From JACCYQ01 sp036675565 (GTDB taxonomy: Bacteria; Bacteroidota; Bacteroidia; Chitinophagales; Chitinophagaceae): 58,674 nucleotides of DNA. The notes beneath the pieces are model-generated. The model worked only from the letters and a program-made list of their open reading frames with translations, ran no database searches and was not told the origin of the DNA. A program made the translations under genes and the position numbers. Below, one piece after another: positions 17,388 through 25,675 of the stretch. Positions within the stretch are counted from its first letter, which is position 1, and each line of letters opens with the position of its first letter. The stretch lies in the NCBI GenBank assembly GCA_036675565.1, contig JAKFER010000316.1:1-58674 (forward strand), given 5' to 3'.

Positions 17388-17825
17388 ATGGAAAAAATTA
17401 CCTCTATATTAATCAGGAAGCCACGCAATTTTCATTCTATTTCTCCTAACGCATCTGTTCGTGATGCACTTTCTCAAATGTGTGCTGAAAATACCGATCA
17501 TTTATTGGTGATGGAAGATGATCGTTTTATGGGCGTAATATCGGAACATGATATTGCAACAAAAGCCATGTCCATTAAGATATCTTTAAAAAAGCAGTTG
17601 GTTAAAGATGTAATGAACCATGGTTTACCGATAATTACAACGAATGATTCGGTGGAACGATGTATGAAGTTGATGCAACAACATAATATCCGCTATATAC
17701 CGGTATTTGATGGATTTACTTTTGCCGGTATTGTTTCTGCGGAAGACATTCTGCAGGAGATTATGTTTAGCCGTGCGGATATTTTTGACCAGGAAAATGA
17801 GGAGTCAGGATCTTATGTTTTTTAG
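17388..17825 (+). CDS. Two-CBS-domain protein
   Basis: A 145-residue protein made only of a CBS pair (Bateman module): first CBS about residues 10-65 with VRDALSQMCAENTDHLLVMEDDRFMGVISEHDIA, second about 70-130 with VERCMKLMQQHNIRYIPVFDGFTFAGIVSAEDIL. Such stand-alone pairs bind adenine nucleotides and regulate partners; none is identifiable next to it. It converges on the DUF721-recF pair with a 1-bp gap. Confidence 0.92.
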   Translation: MEKITSILIRKPRNFHSISPNASVRDALSQMCAENTDHLLVMEDDRFMGVISEHDIATKAMSIKISLKKQLVKDVMNHGLPIITTNDSVERCMKLMQQHNIRYIPVFDGFTFAGIVSAEDILQEIMFSRADIFDQENEESGSYVF

Positions 17826-17826
17826 A

Positions 17827-18108
17827 TCATTGAATCACCAATTCTTTTATTACCTGCGACCCCAATACTTCATTAACCCGTTGCATAATTTTTACTCGTT
17901 GAAAATACAGTTCCTGTTTTAATGGTGCTACATGCGTGGTAATAAAAAGGGTATGGTTAATGATTTTGATCTCCTCTGTGTATCGTGCAATGGTTTTACC
18001 CATGATATCTTCCCAGATATCTTCAATTTGCAAAGCTTGAATAGAACTTTTAATCCTGCTTTGATTTAAAAATTGTTGAATGGCATCTGCCATAGAGTAT
18101 TGTCCCAT
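17827..18108 (-). CDS. DUF721 (DciA-like) protein
   Basis: A 93-residue protein of the DUF721 family, whose better-studied members (DciA) help load the replicative helicase. The conserved IEDIWEDIMGKTIARYTEEI and the strand ITTHVAPLKQELYFQR fit. It lies directly downstream of recF on the same strand, the typical Bacteroidota position. The start at 18108 (MGQYSMADAI) is preferred over 18144 because homologues begin here, although 18144 would abut recF. Confidence 0.82.
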   Translation of the reverse strand: MGQYSMADAIQQFLNQSRIKSSIQALQIEDIWEDIMGKTIARYTEEIKIINHTLFITTHVAPLKQELYFQRVKIMQRVNEVLGSQVIKELVIQ

Positions 18109-18145
18109 TGTGTAAAGATATTGAAAGTATAAAATGGAATTCATA

Positions 18146-19234
18146 TTAGTCTTTATCCAGGTTTATCATTTGGTAAGGACTTCCAAGTTTAATAAGTTGC
18201 TCTTCAAGCCTGGCGGCATTTGTATCTGTTATAAAAACCTGTCCTTCATTTAACAGGCAAACTCTTTCCAAAAGGTTGCTGATTCTTTCTTCATCCAGTT
18301 TTTCAAATACATCATCCAGCATTAAAACAGGTGTAAATTTTTTTTCTTTTTTCAATACTTCCATTTCTGCCAGCTTCAATGCGAACAACAAACTTTTGCG
18401 TTGCCCCTGGCTGGCTACCTGTTTAAAAGGAAGGTTACTAAAATTTAATTCAAGATCATCGCGGTGAACACCACTGGTAGTTCGCATGGCTGCCAAATCT
18501 TTTTGCCGGTTTAATTTTAATAATTCGGCAAATGTTAAATCCATCAATTCACTATTATAAAATAGAGAGATATTTTCAGGTTGACGGGCAATATCCTGGT
18601 ACAACTGTTTGGCCAGTGGAAGAAAACCGACCATAAATGTTTTCCGCTTTTCAAAAACCTGGGAGCCTGGTTTAATCAATTGATCATCCAACACATCCAG
18701 CAAAGACATGTCTTTGTTACCGGTTTCAGCCATTGATTTTAAACAGGAGTTCCGCTGCTGCAATATTTTATTATAAGCAATCAGGTTTTGCAGGTATTCG
18801 GCAGATAGTTGTGAAAGGATCGTATCAATAAATTTCCGGCGCTCTTCCGGTATGCCGATGATCAGTTGAATATCATCCGGCGCTATCATCACGCAAGGAT
18901 ATCTCCCAATATGTAGAGAAAACTTTGAGTAAGGTTCATCATTCAACAAAAATTCCTTTTTCCCGGTTTCCCTGAGTATACAAACTACTTTCTCTTTTTC
19001 ATCAAAAAGACTCACATGGCCTTCTATCCTGAAACCCTGGCTTCCCTGGCGTATATTATTTGCATCCCGTGTAAAATAGCTTTTTGTAAAACAGAGATAA
19101 TGCAATGCATCCAGCAGGTTGGTTTTTCCAACCCCGTTTTTACCACAAATGCCAATTATCCTTTCCGTTATAGTAAAAGAGGCGGATTGATAATTTTTGA
19201 ATTGAACCAGGCTTAAGCTTTCGAAATTGAACAT
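18146..19234 (-). CDS. recF: DNA replication/repair protein RecF
   Basis: An SMC-like ATPase that, with RecO and RecR, loads RecA at single-strand gaps. 362 residues, normal length. Walker A is GKNGVGKT (residues 31-38), the ABC-type signature is in VASQGQRKSLLFALKLAE, and Walker B is LMLDDVFEKLDE. It forms a unit with the downstream DUF721 gene. Start ATG at 19234. Confidence 0.96.
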   Translation of the reverse strand: MFNFESLSLVQFKNYQSASFTITERIIGICGKNGVGKTNLLDALHYLCFTKSYFTRDANNIRQGSQGFRIEGHVSLFDEKEKVVCILRETGKKEFLLNDEPYSKFSLHIGRYPCVMIAPDDIQLIIGIPEERRKFIDTILSQLSAEYLQNLIAYNKILQQRNSCLKSMAETGNKDMSLLDVLDDQLIKPGSQVFEKRKTFMVGFLPLAKQLYQDIARQPENISLFYNSELMDLTFAELLKLNRQKDLAAMRTTSGVHRDDLELNFSNLPFKQVASQGQRKSLLFALKLAEMEVLKKEKKFTPVLMLDDVFEKLDEERISNLLERVCLLNEGQVFITDTNAARLEEQLIKLGSPYQMINLDKD

Positions 19235-19376
19235 AAAAATGCAAGATAATGTTTGCAGCTTATTTGTTTATAAAACAACTTATTAAGGCTCATTAACCTA
19301 TGTGTTATTTAAAATTACGTATGCAATCGGATAATTGCTATTTTACCCTTATTTTTGCGGCTCAAATTTTATACCC

Positions 19377-20372
19377 TTGGCATCAAAATTCTCCAAAGAA
19401 ACTTACCTGTATTGGTACGAACTTATGTATCTGATTCGCCAGTTTGAATTAATGGCGGAAGAAAAATACAAAATGGAAGGAAAGATCCGTGGATTTTTCC
19501 ATGCATATGTAGGACAGGAAGCTATTGCAGCCGGTTGTATGACGGCAACTAAACCAGAAGATCTTTTTATTACAGCTTACCGCGATCATGGGTTGGCCAT
19601 AGCAAAAGGCGTATCGGTAAACTCCTGTATGGCAGAACTCTATGGAAAAGCAACAGGAAATGCCAAAGGAAAAGGTGGCAGTATGCACTTTTTTGGTACT
19701 GATGTTAATTTTTATGGTGGACACGGTATCGTTGGAGCACAGATCGGAACAGGAGCAGGATTAGCATTTGCAGAACAGTACCGGGAAACTGACAACGTGG
19801 TACTTTGTTTTTTTGGTGATGGCGCTGCCCGACAGGGAATGCTGCATGAAACTTTTAACCTGGCCATGCTTTGGAAGCTACCGGTGATCTTTATCTGCGA
19901 AAATAATAATTACGCGATGGGAACTTCAGTTTCCCGTACTTCCAACGTGACGGATATTTATAAACTGGCTGATGGATATGATATGCCATCGGATATGGTT
20001 AATGGAATGACACCGGAAGCAGTTCATGAATCCATTTCACGAGCTGTAAAAAGAGCAAGGGAGAAGGGTGGACCTACATTAATTGAATTGAAGACTTATC
20101 GTTACAAGGGACATTCCATCAGCGACCCCGGAAAATACCGTGGTAAAGAGGAAGTGGAAGAATATAAATTAAAAGACCCGGTAAATATTGTTTTACAGAC
20201 CATAAAAGACAATAACCTGGCTACGGACGAAGAGATCAAGGCCATTGATGACCGGGTAAATAAAATGGTTGATGAATCTGTAAAATTTGCTGAAGAGTCT
20301 CCATTACCTGATGATGATGAAGTATTAAAAGATGTTTACATGGATAAAAATTATCCTTTCATTGTAGATTAA
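19377..20372 (+). CDS. pdhA: Pyruvate dehydrogenase E1 component, alpha subunit
   Basis: The thiamine-diphosphate-dependent alpha chain of the E1 heterotetramer that decarboxylates pyruvate. The ThDP motif GDGAARQGMLHETFNLAMLWKL..ENNNYAMG lies near residues 137-180, and the phosphorylation-loop-like segment YRYKGHSISDPGKYR is conserved. I choose the TTG at 19377 (MASKFSKETY), giving 331 residues as in homologues; the in-frame TTG at 19335 adds an unconserved stretch. The beta subunit and E2 are not adjacent in this part. Confidence 0.93.
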   Translation: MASKFSKETYLYWYELMYLIRQFELMAEEKYKMEGKIRGFFHAYVGQEAIAAGCMTATKPEDLFITAYRDHGLAIAKGVSVNSCMAELYGKATGNAKGKGGSMHFFGTDVNFYGGHGIVGAQIGTGAGLAFAEQYRETDNVVLCFFGDGAARQGMLHETFNLAMLWKLPVIFICENNNYAMGTSVSRTSNVTDIYKLADGYDMPSDMVNGMTPEAVHESISRAVKRAREKGGPTLIELKTYRYKGHSISDPGKYRGKEEVEEYKLKDPVNIVLQTIKDNNLATDEEIKAIDDRVNKMVDESVKFAEESPLPDDDEVLKDVYMDKNYPFIVD

Positions 20373-20404
20373 AAAAATTAAACAAACAATAAGTCAAAAA
20401 TAAA

Positions 20405-21088
20405 ATGAGCGACAATACAAAAGAAGCAACACGTGACCAGGAAGTGGTGGACCGGGCAAAGGATTTCTGGACAAGATACAGTCGTCCTTTAATGATAGTC
20501 AGTACCTTGATTATTCTCGGTGCTGCCGGTTATTTCGGTTACAAATACCTGGTACAGGAACCCAATGAAAAGAAAAGTGTTGAAGCAATTTTCAAGGCAG
20601 AGGAATATTATCGCATGGATTCATTGAATCTGGCATTGAATGGCGATGGTGTAAATTCAGGCTTTTTGAAAGTGATTGACAAATATGGCGGAACTAAAGC
20701 CGGTAACCTGGCTCATTTTTATGCTGGTGATATTTATTTAAAATTAGGCGATTATGCCAGTGCAGTAAAACACCTGGAAGATTTTGATACCGATTCTAAA
20801 ATGATCCAGGCCAGGGCTTATAAATTAACCGCAGACGCTTACGCCGGCTTAAATAAAAATGAAGATGCTTTGAAATTATATAAAAAAGCTGCTTATCATT
20901 TTGATGAAGACAATGTAAACTCACCTGATTATTTATTCCTGGCTGCGTACTACGCACACAAGGTTATGAACAATAGGAAAGAAGCTATTGAATTGTATAA
21001 AGACCTGAAGCAAAAATATCCCCAGTCGCAACAAGGATTTGAAGCAGATAAATACCTGGCGCAACTTGGTGTTTACGCAGTTAAATAA
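20405..21088 (+). CDS. Membrane-anchored TPR protein (YfgM-like)
   Basis: A 227-residue protein with one transmembrane helix at about residues 29-50 (PLMIVSTLIILGAAGYFGY) and four tetratricopeptide repeats behind it (GNLAHFYAGDIYLKLGDYASA, ARAYKLTADAYAGL and so on). Layout and size resemble YfgM-type membrane chaperone-associated proteins. It sits 32 bp after pdhA and 34 bp before ribH on the same strand, perhaps in one transcript. Confidence 0.82.
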   Translation: MSDNTKEATRDQEVVDRAKDFWTRYSRPLMIVSTLIILGAAGYFGYKYLVQEPNEKKSVEAIFKAEEYYRMDSLNLALNGDGVNSGFLKVIDKYGGTKAGNLAHFYAGDIYLKLGDYASAVKHLEDFDTDSKMIQARAYKLTADAYAGLNKNEDALKLYKKAAYHFDEDNVNSPDYLFLAAYYAHKVMNNRKEAIELYKDLKQKYPQSQQGFEADKYLAQLGVYAVK

Positions 21089-21122
21089 AAATATTTTACA
21101 GTTTTAGCACACGATATTCTTT

Positions 21123-21632
21123 ATGGCTGATGTAGCAAACAGTAAACTCTTACAAATTCAATCAGGCATCCTGGACAAGCAGGATGCCTGCATTGTTTTA
21201 GTAAAGACTGAATGGAATGCCGCTATTGTTGATGAACTGGAAAATGGATGTATCAGGGTTCTCGAACAATATCATACAAAGAAGATCATTACCATCACCG
21301 TTCCGGGTGCCGTTGAAATTCCATTTGCAATAAAAAGTTATTGGGAAAATGTGCCGGATAAAAAAAGACCCGATGCATTTATCGCACTGGCCTGCGTGAT
21401 CCGTGGTGGAACGCCGCATTTTGATTATGTATGTCAAAGTATTACAGAAGGAATAACTGCCCTGAATATATCCTTACCAGTCCCCGTTATTTTCGGTGTA
21501 TTAACAGTAGACAACCAGCTACAGGCAGAAGAAAGATTAGGCGGTGCGCATGGGCATAAGGGTGAGGAAGCAGGAATCACTGCATTAAAAATGATCTCCC
21601 TGAAAAATTCTTTTAGCAGGAAACATAAATAA
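21123..21632 (+). CDS. ribH: 6,7-dimethyl-8-ribityllumazine synthase
   Basis: Catalyses the penultimate riboflavin step, joining 5-amino-6-ribitylaminouracil and dihydroxybutanone phosphate. 169 residues. The active-site segments IRGGTPHFDYVC (residues 93-104) and VPVIFGVLTVDNQLQAEER followed by GAHGHKGEEA are present, as is the phosphate-binding PGAVEIPFAIK. It lies in a colinear run after pdhA and the TPR gene; no other rib gene is nearby and no FMN riboswitch was seen upstream. Confidence 0.95.
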   Translation: MADVANSKLLQIQSGILDKQDACIVLVKTEWNAAIVDELENGCIRVLEQYHTKKIITITVPGAVEIPFAIKSYWENVPDKKRPDAFIALACVIRGGTPHFDYVCQSITEGITALNISLPVPVIFGVLTVDNQLQAEERLGGAHGHKGEEAGITALKMISLKNSFSRKHK

Positions 21633-21648
21633 GTTTCGACATTCACAC

Positions 21649-22368
21649 ATGAACGTACAACTCTTTATACCTTGTTTTGTTGACCAGCTATATCCATCAA
21701 CCGCTTTCAATATGATCAGGGTTTTGGAAAAAGCAGGTTGTACGGTTTCATATAACCCAAACCAAACCTGTTGCGGGCAACCCGCATTTAACGCAGGATT
21801 TTGGGATCAGTCCAAAGAAGTATGCAATAAGTTTCTGGAAGATTTCAAAGGATCTGACCTGGTGGTTGCACCCAGTGCCAGTTGTGTCGGTTTCATCAGG
21901 AACTATTATACAAAATTATTCGATAACAGTTCATCTCATAACAAAGTAAAGGACCTGGCCAAAAGAACCTACGAGTTTTCTGAGTTCCTGGTAAATGTTT
22001 TAGGTGTTCAGGATTTTGGGGCTTCATTAAATGCCACTGCAACTTATCATGATTCATGTGCAGGTTTACGGGAATGTAAAATTAAAACCGAACCCCGGCA
22101 GTTGCTTGCTAAAGTAAATGGACTGCAACTAACGGAGATGCATGATGTAGAAACCTGTTGCGGATTCGGTGGCACATTTGCGGTAAAGTTTGAACCTATA
22201 TCATTAGCTATGGGCGAACAGAAAGTTGATAATGCCATAGCCACTGGTGCTGAATATATTATTTCTACTGACCTGTCATGCCTGATGCATCTTGATGGGT
22301 ATATCAAAAACAAAGGATACGATATTAAAACAATGCACCTGGCTGATGTGTTGGTATCAGGTTGGTAA
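21649..22368 (+). CDS. CCG-domain (Fe-S)-binding protein, LutA/YkgE type
   Basis: A 239-residue protein with two CCG cysteine-rich domains: QTCCGQPAFNAG near residue 41 and ETCCGFGGTFAVK near residue 167, with the accompanying CxxD/H motifs SASCVGF and YHDSCAGLREC. This is the architecture of LutA/YkgE, a subunit of L-lactate oxidation complexes. lutB and lutC are not adjacent, so the assignment to lactate use is only possible. It starts 16 bp after ribH ends. Confidence 0.9.
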   Translation: MNVQLFIPCFVDQLYPSTAFNMIRVLEKAGCTVSYNPNQTCCGQPAFNAGFWDQSKEVCNKFLEDFKGSDLVVAPSASCVGFIRNYYTKLFDNSSSHNKVKDLAKRTYEFSEFLVNVLGVQDFGASLNATATYHDSCAGLRECKIKTEPRQLLAKVNGLQLTEMHDVETCCGFGGTFAVKFEPISLAMGEQKVDNAIATGAEYIISTDLSCLMHLDGYIKNKGYDIKTMHLADVLVSGW

Positions 22369-22393
22369 AATCATCATTTTTAATCTTCAATAT

Positions 22394-22804
22394 ATGGCTT
22401 ACTGGCTTGTAAAATCTGAACCTTTTAAATATTCATGGGATCAATTTCAAAAAGATAAGAAGACATATTGGGATGGTGTCCGCAATTATGCGGCCCGCAA
22501 CTTTTTGAAAACAATGAAGAAAGGTGACCAGGTTTTCTTTTATCACAGTAATGAAGGATTGGAAATAGTTGGGATAGCAGAAGTGGCAAAAGAATATTAC
22601 CAGGATCCGACTACAGTCGACGAAGCGTGGGTGGTGGTGGATCTGAAACCCAAAAAGAAATTGAGAAAACCAGTTACCCTTCAGCAAATAAAACAGGATA
22701 AAAGATTAGCCAACATGGCACTTGTAAAACTGGGACGACTTTCTGTAACGCCTGTTACAGATGAAGAGTGGGCGATCATCATGGACCTGGCTGAAACAAA
22801 ATAA
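22394..22804 (+). CDS. EVE domain protein
   Basis: A 136-residue single-domain EVE (PUA-like) protein. The start MAYWLVKSEPFKYSW, the WDGVRNYAARNFLKTMKKGDQVFFYHSN block and the C-terminal LGRLSVTPVTDEEW are diagnostic. EVE domains bind modified bases in DNA or RNA. I start at the ATG at 22394; an in-frame ATG at 22292 overlaps the Fe-S gene and is not conserved. Stand-alone EVE proteins are common in many bacteria, so defence involvement cannot be claimed. Confidence 0.92.
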   Translation: MAYWLVKSEPFKYSWDQFQKDKKTYWDGVRNYAARNFLKTMKKGDQVFFYHSNEGLEIVGIAEVAKEYYQDPTTVDEAWVVVDLKPKKKLRKPVTLQQIKQDKRLANMALVKLGRLSVTPVTDEEWAIIMDLAETK

Positions 22805-22996
22805 CTTCACTATTACACTATACCACTTACAGGTAGTTTTTCTGATTTACTATTCACATTGGGTTACATTTTTAAAAATGCAGTATCAATGAAGAGGAAT
22901 AAATACATGTTTAAAGAATAACGGTAACCAGTAAGTTATTTTTATTTTTTATGCAAAACAGCATCGCATTGCATCTTAACTAAAAATCATTTTATT

Positions 22997-23884
22997 ATGA
23001 ATTTATTAAAAATCACTGCATTAGCAGCAGGCATCGTATTGTCCTTAAGCGCATGTGAAAATGATATCAATTCAACTTCAGAAGAATCAGCCATATCGGA
23101 TATCATTCTCCCCGAACAAAATCCAGGTAAAACAGAAGAGACAAACAAAGGGTTTGATCAAAAAAGCCCGGACCAGGAAAAACAATTTTCGCCCACGGAA
23201 ACAATCACCATTCAGGATTTAGACAAAAAAATAATAAAGACCGCTAACCTGCACCTGCAAATAAATGATTTTAAAATATTTGGAACATTGGTGCATGACC
23301 AGGTGAAGAAAGCTGGTGGATATATTGCTGAAGAACAGCAAAAAGAAACAGAATATTCGATAGAAAACAACATCACTTTAAAGGTTCCGGTAAACCAGTT
23401 TGATAATGTAGTGAATGCCCTTTCAACTCCAGCAATAAAAATAATGGAGAAGAAAATCAGTGCAGAAGATGTCACCATGCAAACCGTTGATGTTCGTTCC
23501 CGACTGGAAGCGAAAAAGCAGGTTCGTGCACGTTATGTGGAGTTTTTAAAACAAGCAAAGAACATGGAAGATATATTGAATGTGCAATCTGAAATAAATG
23601 AAATCCAGGAAGATATTGAAGCAACTGCAGCTAAACTGAATTACCTGAAACAATCTGCATCATTTAGTACAATTCATATAAACTATCACCAGGTTTTAAA
23701 CCCAGGTGCAGTTGATAATGATCCAGCATTTAATACCCGGATCTGGAGCTCATTTAAAAATGGATGGATATGGATTGGGGAAGTTATGATCGGGGTAATT
23801 GCTATCTGGCCTTTATGGTTATTTGGATTGATTGGATGGATAGTGATCAGGAAAACATTTCCTAAAAAACTAAAGCAAGCATAA
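22997..23884 (+). CDS. DUF4349 lipoprotein
   Basis: A 295-residue lipoprotein: signal peptide with lipobox LSAC (Cys 20), a low-complexity Asn/Glu/Ser linker to about residue 70, a DUF4349 domain (KTANLHLQINDFKIF ... GGYIAEEQ), a coiled-coil region (about 190-220, with EINEIQEDIEATAAKLNYL) and a C-terminal transmembrane helix (about 255-285). Function unknown; homologues are envelope proteins. It appears monocistronic, with about 190 bp of AT-rich DNA upstream lacking an obvious gene. Confidence 0.85.
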   Translation: MNLLKITALAAGIVLSLSACENDINSTSEESAISDIILPEQNPGKTEETNKGFDQKSPDQEKQFSPTETITIQDLDKKIIKTANLHLQINDFKIFGTLVHDQVKKAGGYIAEEQQKETEYSIENNITLKVPVNQFDNVVNALSTPAIKIMEKKISAEDVTMQTVDVRSRLEAKKQVRARYVEFLKQAKNMEDILNVQSEINEIQEDIEATAAKLNYLKQSASFSTIHINYHQVLNPGAVDNDPAFNTRIWSSFKNGWIWIGEVMIGVIAIWPLWLFGLIGWIVIRKTFPKKLKQA

Positions 23885-23907
23885 ATTATTTAGAAATTCG
23901 ATCTGCG

Positions 23908-23915
23908 TATTTTTG
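23908..23915 (+). promoter_or_regulatory. -7 promoter box of the sirtuin gene
   Basis: TATTTTTG matches TAnnTTTG. The ATG at 23920 starts only 4 bp after the box, so transcription from here would give an essentially leaderless mRNA. Confidence 0.5.
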
Positions 23916-23919
23916 TTAG

Positions 23920-24624
23920 ATGGAAAAACAAAAACTGGTTGTATTAACAGGTGCCGGTATCAGCGCTGAAAGTGGTTTAAAAACATTCAGGGACAGTGAT
24001 GGTCTTTGGGAAGGATTTGACCTTGAAGAAGTAGCTACACCACGCGGCTGGCGCAAAAATCCCGAACAGGTACTGGAATTTTATAACATGCGACGCAAAA
24101 ATGTTTTAGATGCCAAACCCAATGCTGCACATTATGGATTAGCCGAACTGGAAAAAGATTTTGATGTCGTGATCATCACCCAAAACATTGATGATTTGCA
24201 TGAAAGAGCAGGATCAACGAATGTGCTTCATTTACATGGTGAAATATTTAAAATGTGCAGCGAAAAGGATAGGGGACATGTTAAAGAAATAAAAACGGAT
24301 ATCAGGTTGGGTGACCTTGCACCAGATGGCTATCAATACCGCCCAGATATTGTTTGGTTTGAAGAACCGGTAGAAACTATTCCAATAGCCATGGAAATTG
24401 TAAGTATGGCAAAAATCTTTGTAATTGTTGGTACATCTTTGGTTGTTTACCCGGCTGCTGGATTAATCAACTTTGCACCTTATGATATTCCAAAATTTAT
24501 TATTGATAAAAAAATCCCTTATACATCATCAGTTCCACATTTAACAGCTATAGAGAAACCAGCATCAGAAGGGATCAAAGACCTGGTTGCACTATTACAT
24601 CCCATAAAAAAGCAAAGCCTGTAA
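23920..24624 (+). CDS. cobB: Sir2-family NAD-dependent protein deacylase
   Basis: Removes acyl groups from lysines with NAD+. 234 residues. The NAD motif GAGISAESGLKTFRDSDGLW is at residues 11-30, the TQNIDDLH motif at 87-94 and the catalytic His at 106 in HLHGE. Tyr55 and Arg58 (FYNMRR) form the YxxR signature of class III sirtuins, which prefer succinyl or malonyl groups. Only one cysteine (Cys113) remains where four zinc ligands usually sit, so the structural zinc is probably absent. Symbol used in the general sense for bacterial Sir2 proteins. Confidence 0.9.
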   Translation: MEKQKLVVLTGAGISAESGLKTFRDSDGLWEGFDLEEVATPRGWRKNPEQVLEFYNMRRKNVLDAKPNAAHYGLAELEKDFDVVIITQNIDDLHERAGSTNVLHLHGEIFKMCSEKDRGHVKEIKTDIRLGDLAPDGYQYRPDIVWFEEPVETIPIAMEIVSMAKIFVIVGTSLVVYPAAGLINFAPYDIPKFIIDKKIPYTSSVPHLTAIEKPASEGIKDLVALLHPIKKQSL

Positions 24625-24638
24625 ATCAATACAGGCTT
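24615..24638. terminator. Hairpin between the converging sirtuin and head-GIN genes
   Basis: AAGCCTGTA / TACAGGCTT, a 9-bp stem with a 6-nt loop that overlaps the sirtuin stop codon. On the minus strand it is followed by a T-rich run, so it can end the head-GIN transcript too. Confidence 0.7.
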
Positions 24639-24649
24639 CAATCATTTTT

Positions 24650-25366
24650 TTACATCGGTCTTACTTTGCCTGAGCCCGAAATATTGGTACTTAAAATGGC
24701 AGGTTGTCCTTTGTAATATACAGATCCGCTACCGGAAATAGTGGAACGCAGTTCCCCTGTAACATGAATTCTTATATCTCCCGATCCGCTGGTTGTAGTC
24801 ATTACTTTCCGGGCGATTACATTTGAAAAATGCAGATTACCACTACCACTGATCCTAAGTATTTCTTCATCTGCCTCTCCATCTTCAATTTCAACGTTTC
24901 CTGATCCGCTGATATTTACATCCAAATAACCTGTCATTAATTTATCCATTCTGATATTGCCGGATCCGCTGATATCCATTTCCATATCATTGTTAATGAC
25001 ATCATCCGTCACATAAATATCACCTGATCCACTTATCCGAAGATCATTGAGATCCGGAGCCGTAAGATAAATGGTTACCGGTTCATGTTTTCCCAACCGG
25101 ATGTCATTCCGGTATTTTATCACCAGGTTAGAACCTGACTTATAAGTTTCCAGCACTTTCAAAATATTGTCCTGCCCATGCAGTTCAATTTTCAAATCAT
25201 TTCCTTTGTTGAAATGCACTGTTGCATCTCCCCGCAGATCAACACCTGCAAATGAACCAACATTCCGGTTTTCTGTAACTACAGGTCCTTCGCCTTTAAT
25301 CTTTTCGCAGGATGAAAACAAAACTATTCCCATAGCCGCCAACAACAACCCATTCATCTTTTTCAT
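24650..25366 (-). CDS. DUF2807 'head GIN' lipoprotein
   Basis: A 238-residue lipoprotein with lipobox LFSSC and a DUF2807 (putative auto-transporter adhesin head GIN) domain. The sequence is a repetitive beta-helix in which ISGSGD/NI occurs at regular spacing at least six times (ISGSGDIYV, ISGSGNIRM, ISGSGNVEI, ISGSGNLHF, TSGSGDIRI, ISGSGSVYY). Surface or periplasmic location is expected; the ligand is unknown. I start at the ATG at 25366 (MKKMNGLLLA); an in-frame ATG at 25393 only adds charged residues before the signal peptide. Confidence 0.88.
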   Translation of the reverse strand: MKKMNGLLLAAMGIVLFSSCEKIKGEGPVVTENRNVGSFAGVDLRGDATVHFNKGNDLKIELHGQDNILKVLETYKSGSNLVIKYRNDIRLGKHEPVTIYLTAPDLNDLRISGSGDIYVTDDVINNDMEMDISGSGNIRMDKLMTGYLDVNISGSGNVEIEDGEADEEILRISGSGNLHFSNVIARKVMTTTSGSGDIRIHVTGELRSTISGSGSVYYKGQPAILSTNISGSGKVRPM

Positions 25367-25675
25367 TTCTGATAAAGTTTTAATGATTAACAATTCTTGA
25401 AAAATAAAGCTGGCGTGTGGTGTAGTGTTTGCTGAACATGTAGCTAAAACAAACTAAAATGGAAACAAAACTTCCGGATAAACTGGTCGCATAAATGGTG
25501 GCTCATTTAATGCTTCAACATAGTGTTTTCCTTAGCTGTTCTTGCTCAAATCAGGATGCAAAGTAATTGGAAAAATTTTTTCTGAAAAGCCGTATAATGT
25601 ATGAGTGGGTTTATACAACGTTGACCCGTCAAATAAAAGGGATGAATTGGTAAATAGAATATCCGGTTTAATAAA

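Noticed and set aside
21123..22368. Riboflavin or lactate-utilisation operon
   Set aside because: Only ribH and one LutA-type subunit are present; the partners of both pathways are missing next to them.
22394..22804. Defence island around the EVE and sirtuin genes
   Set aside because: EVE and Sir2 proteins can occur in defence systems, but here they are small stand-alone genes among ribH, Fe-S and lipoprotein genes, with no nuclease, helicase or TIR partner.
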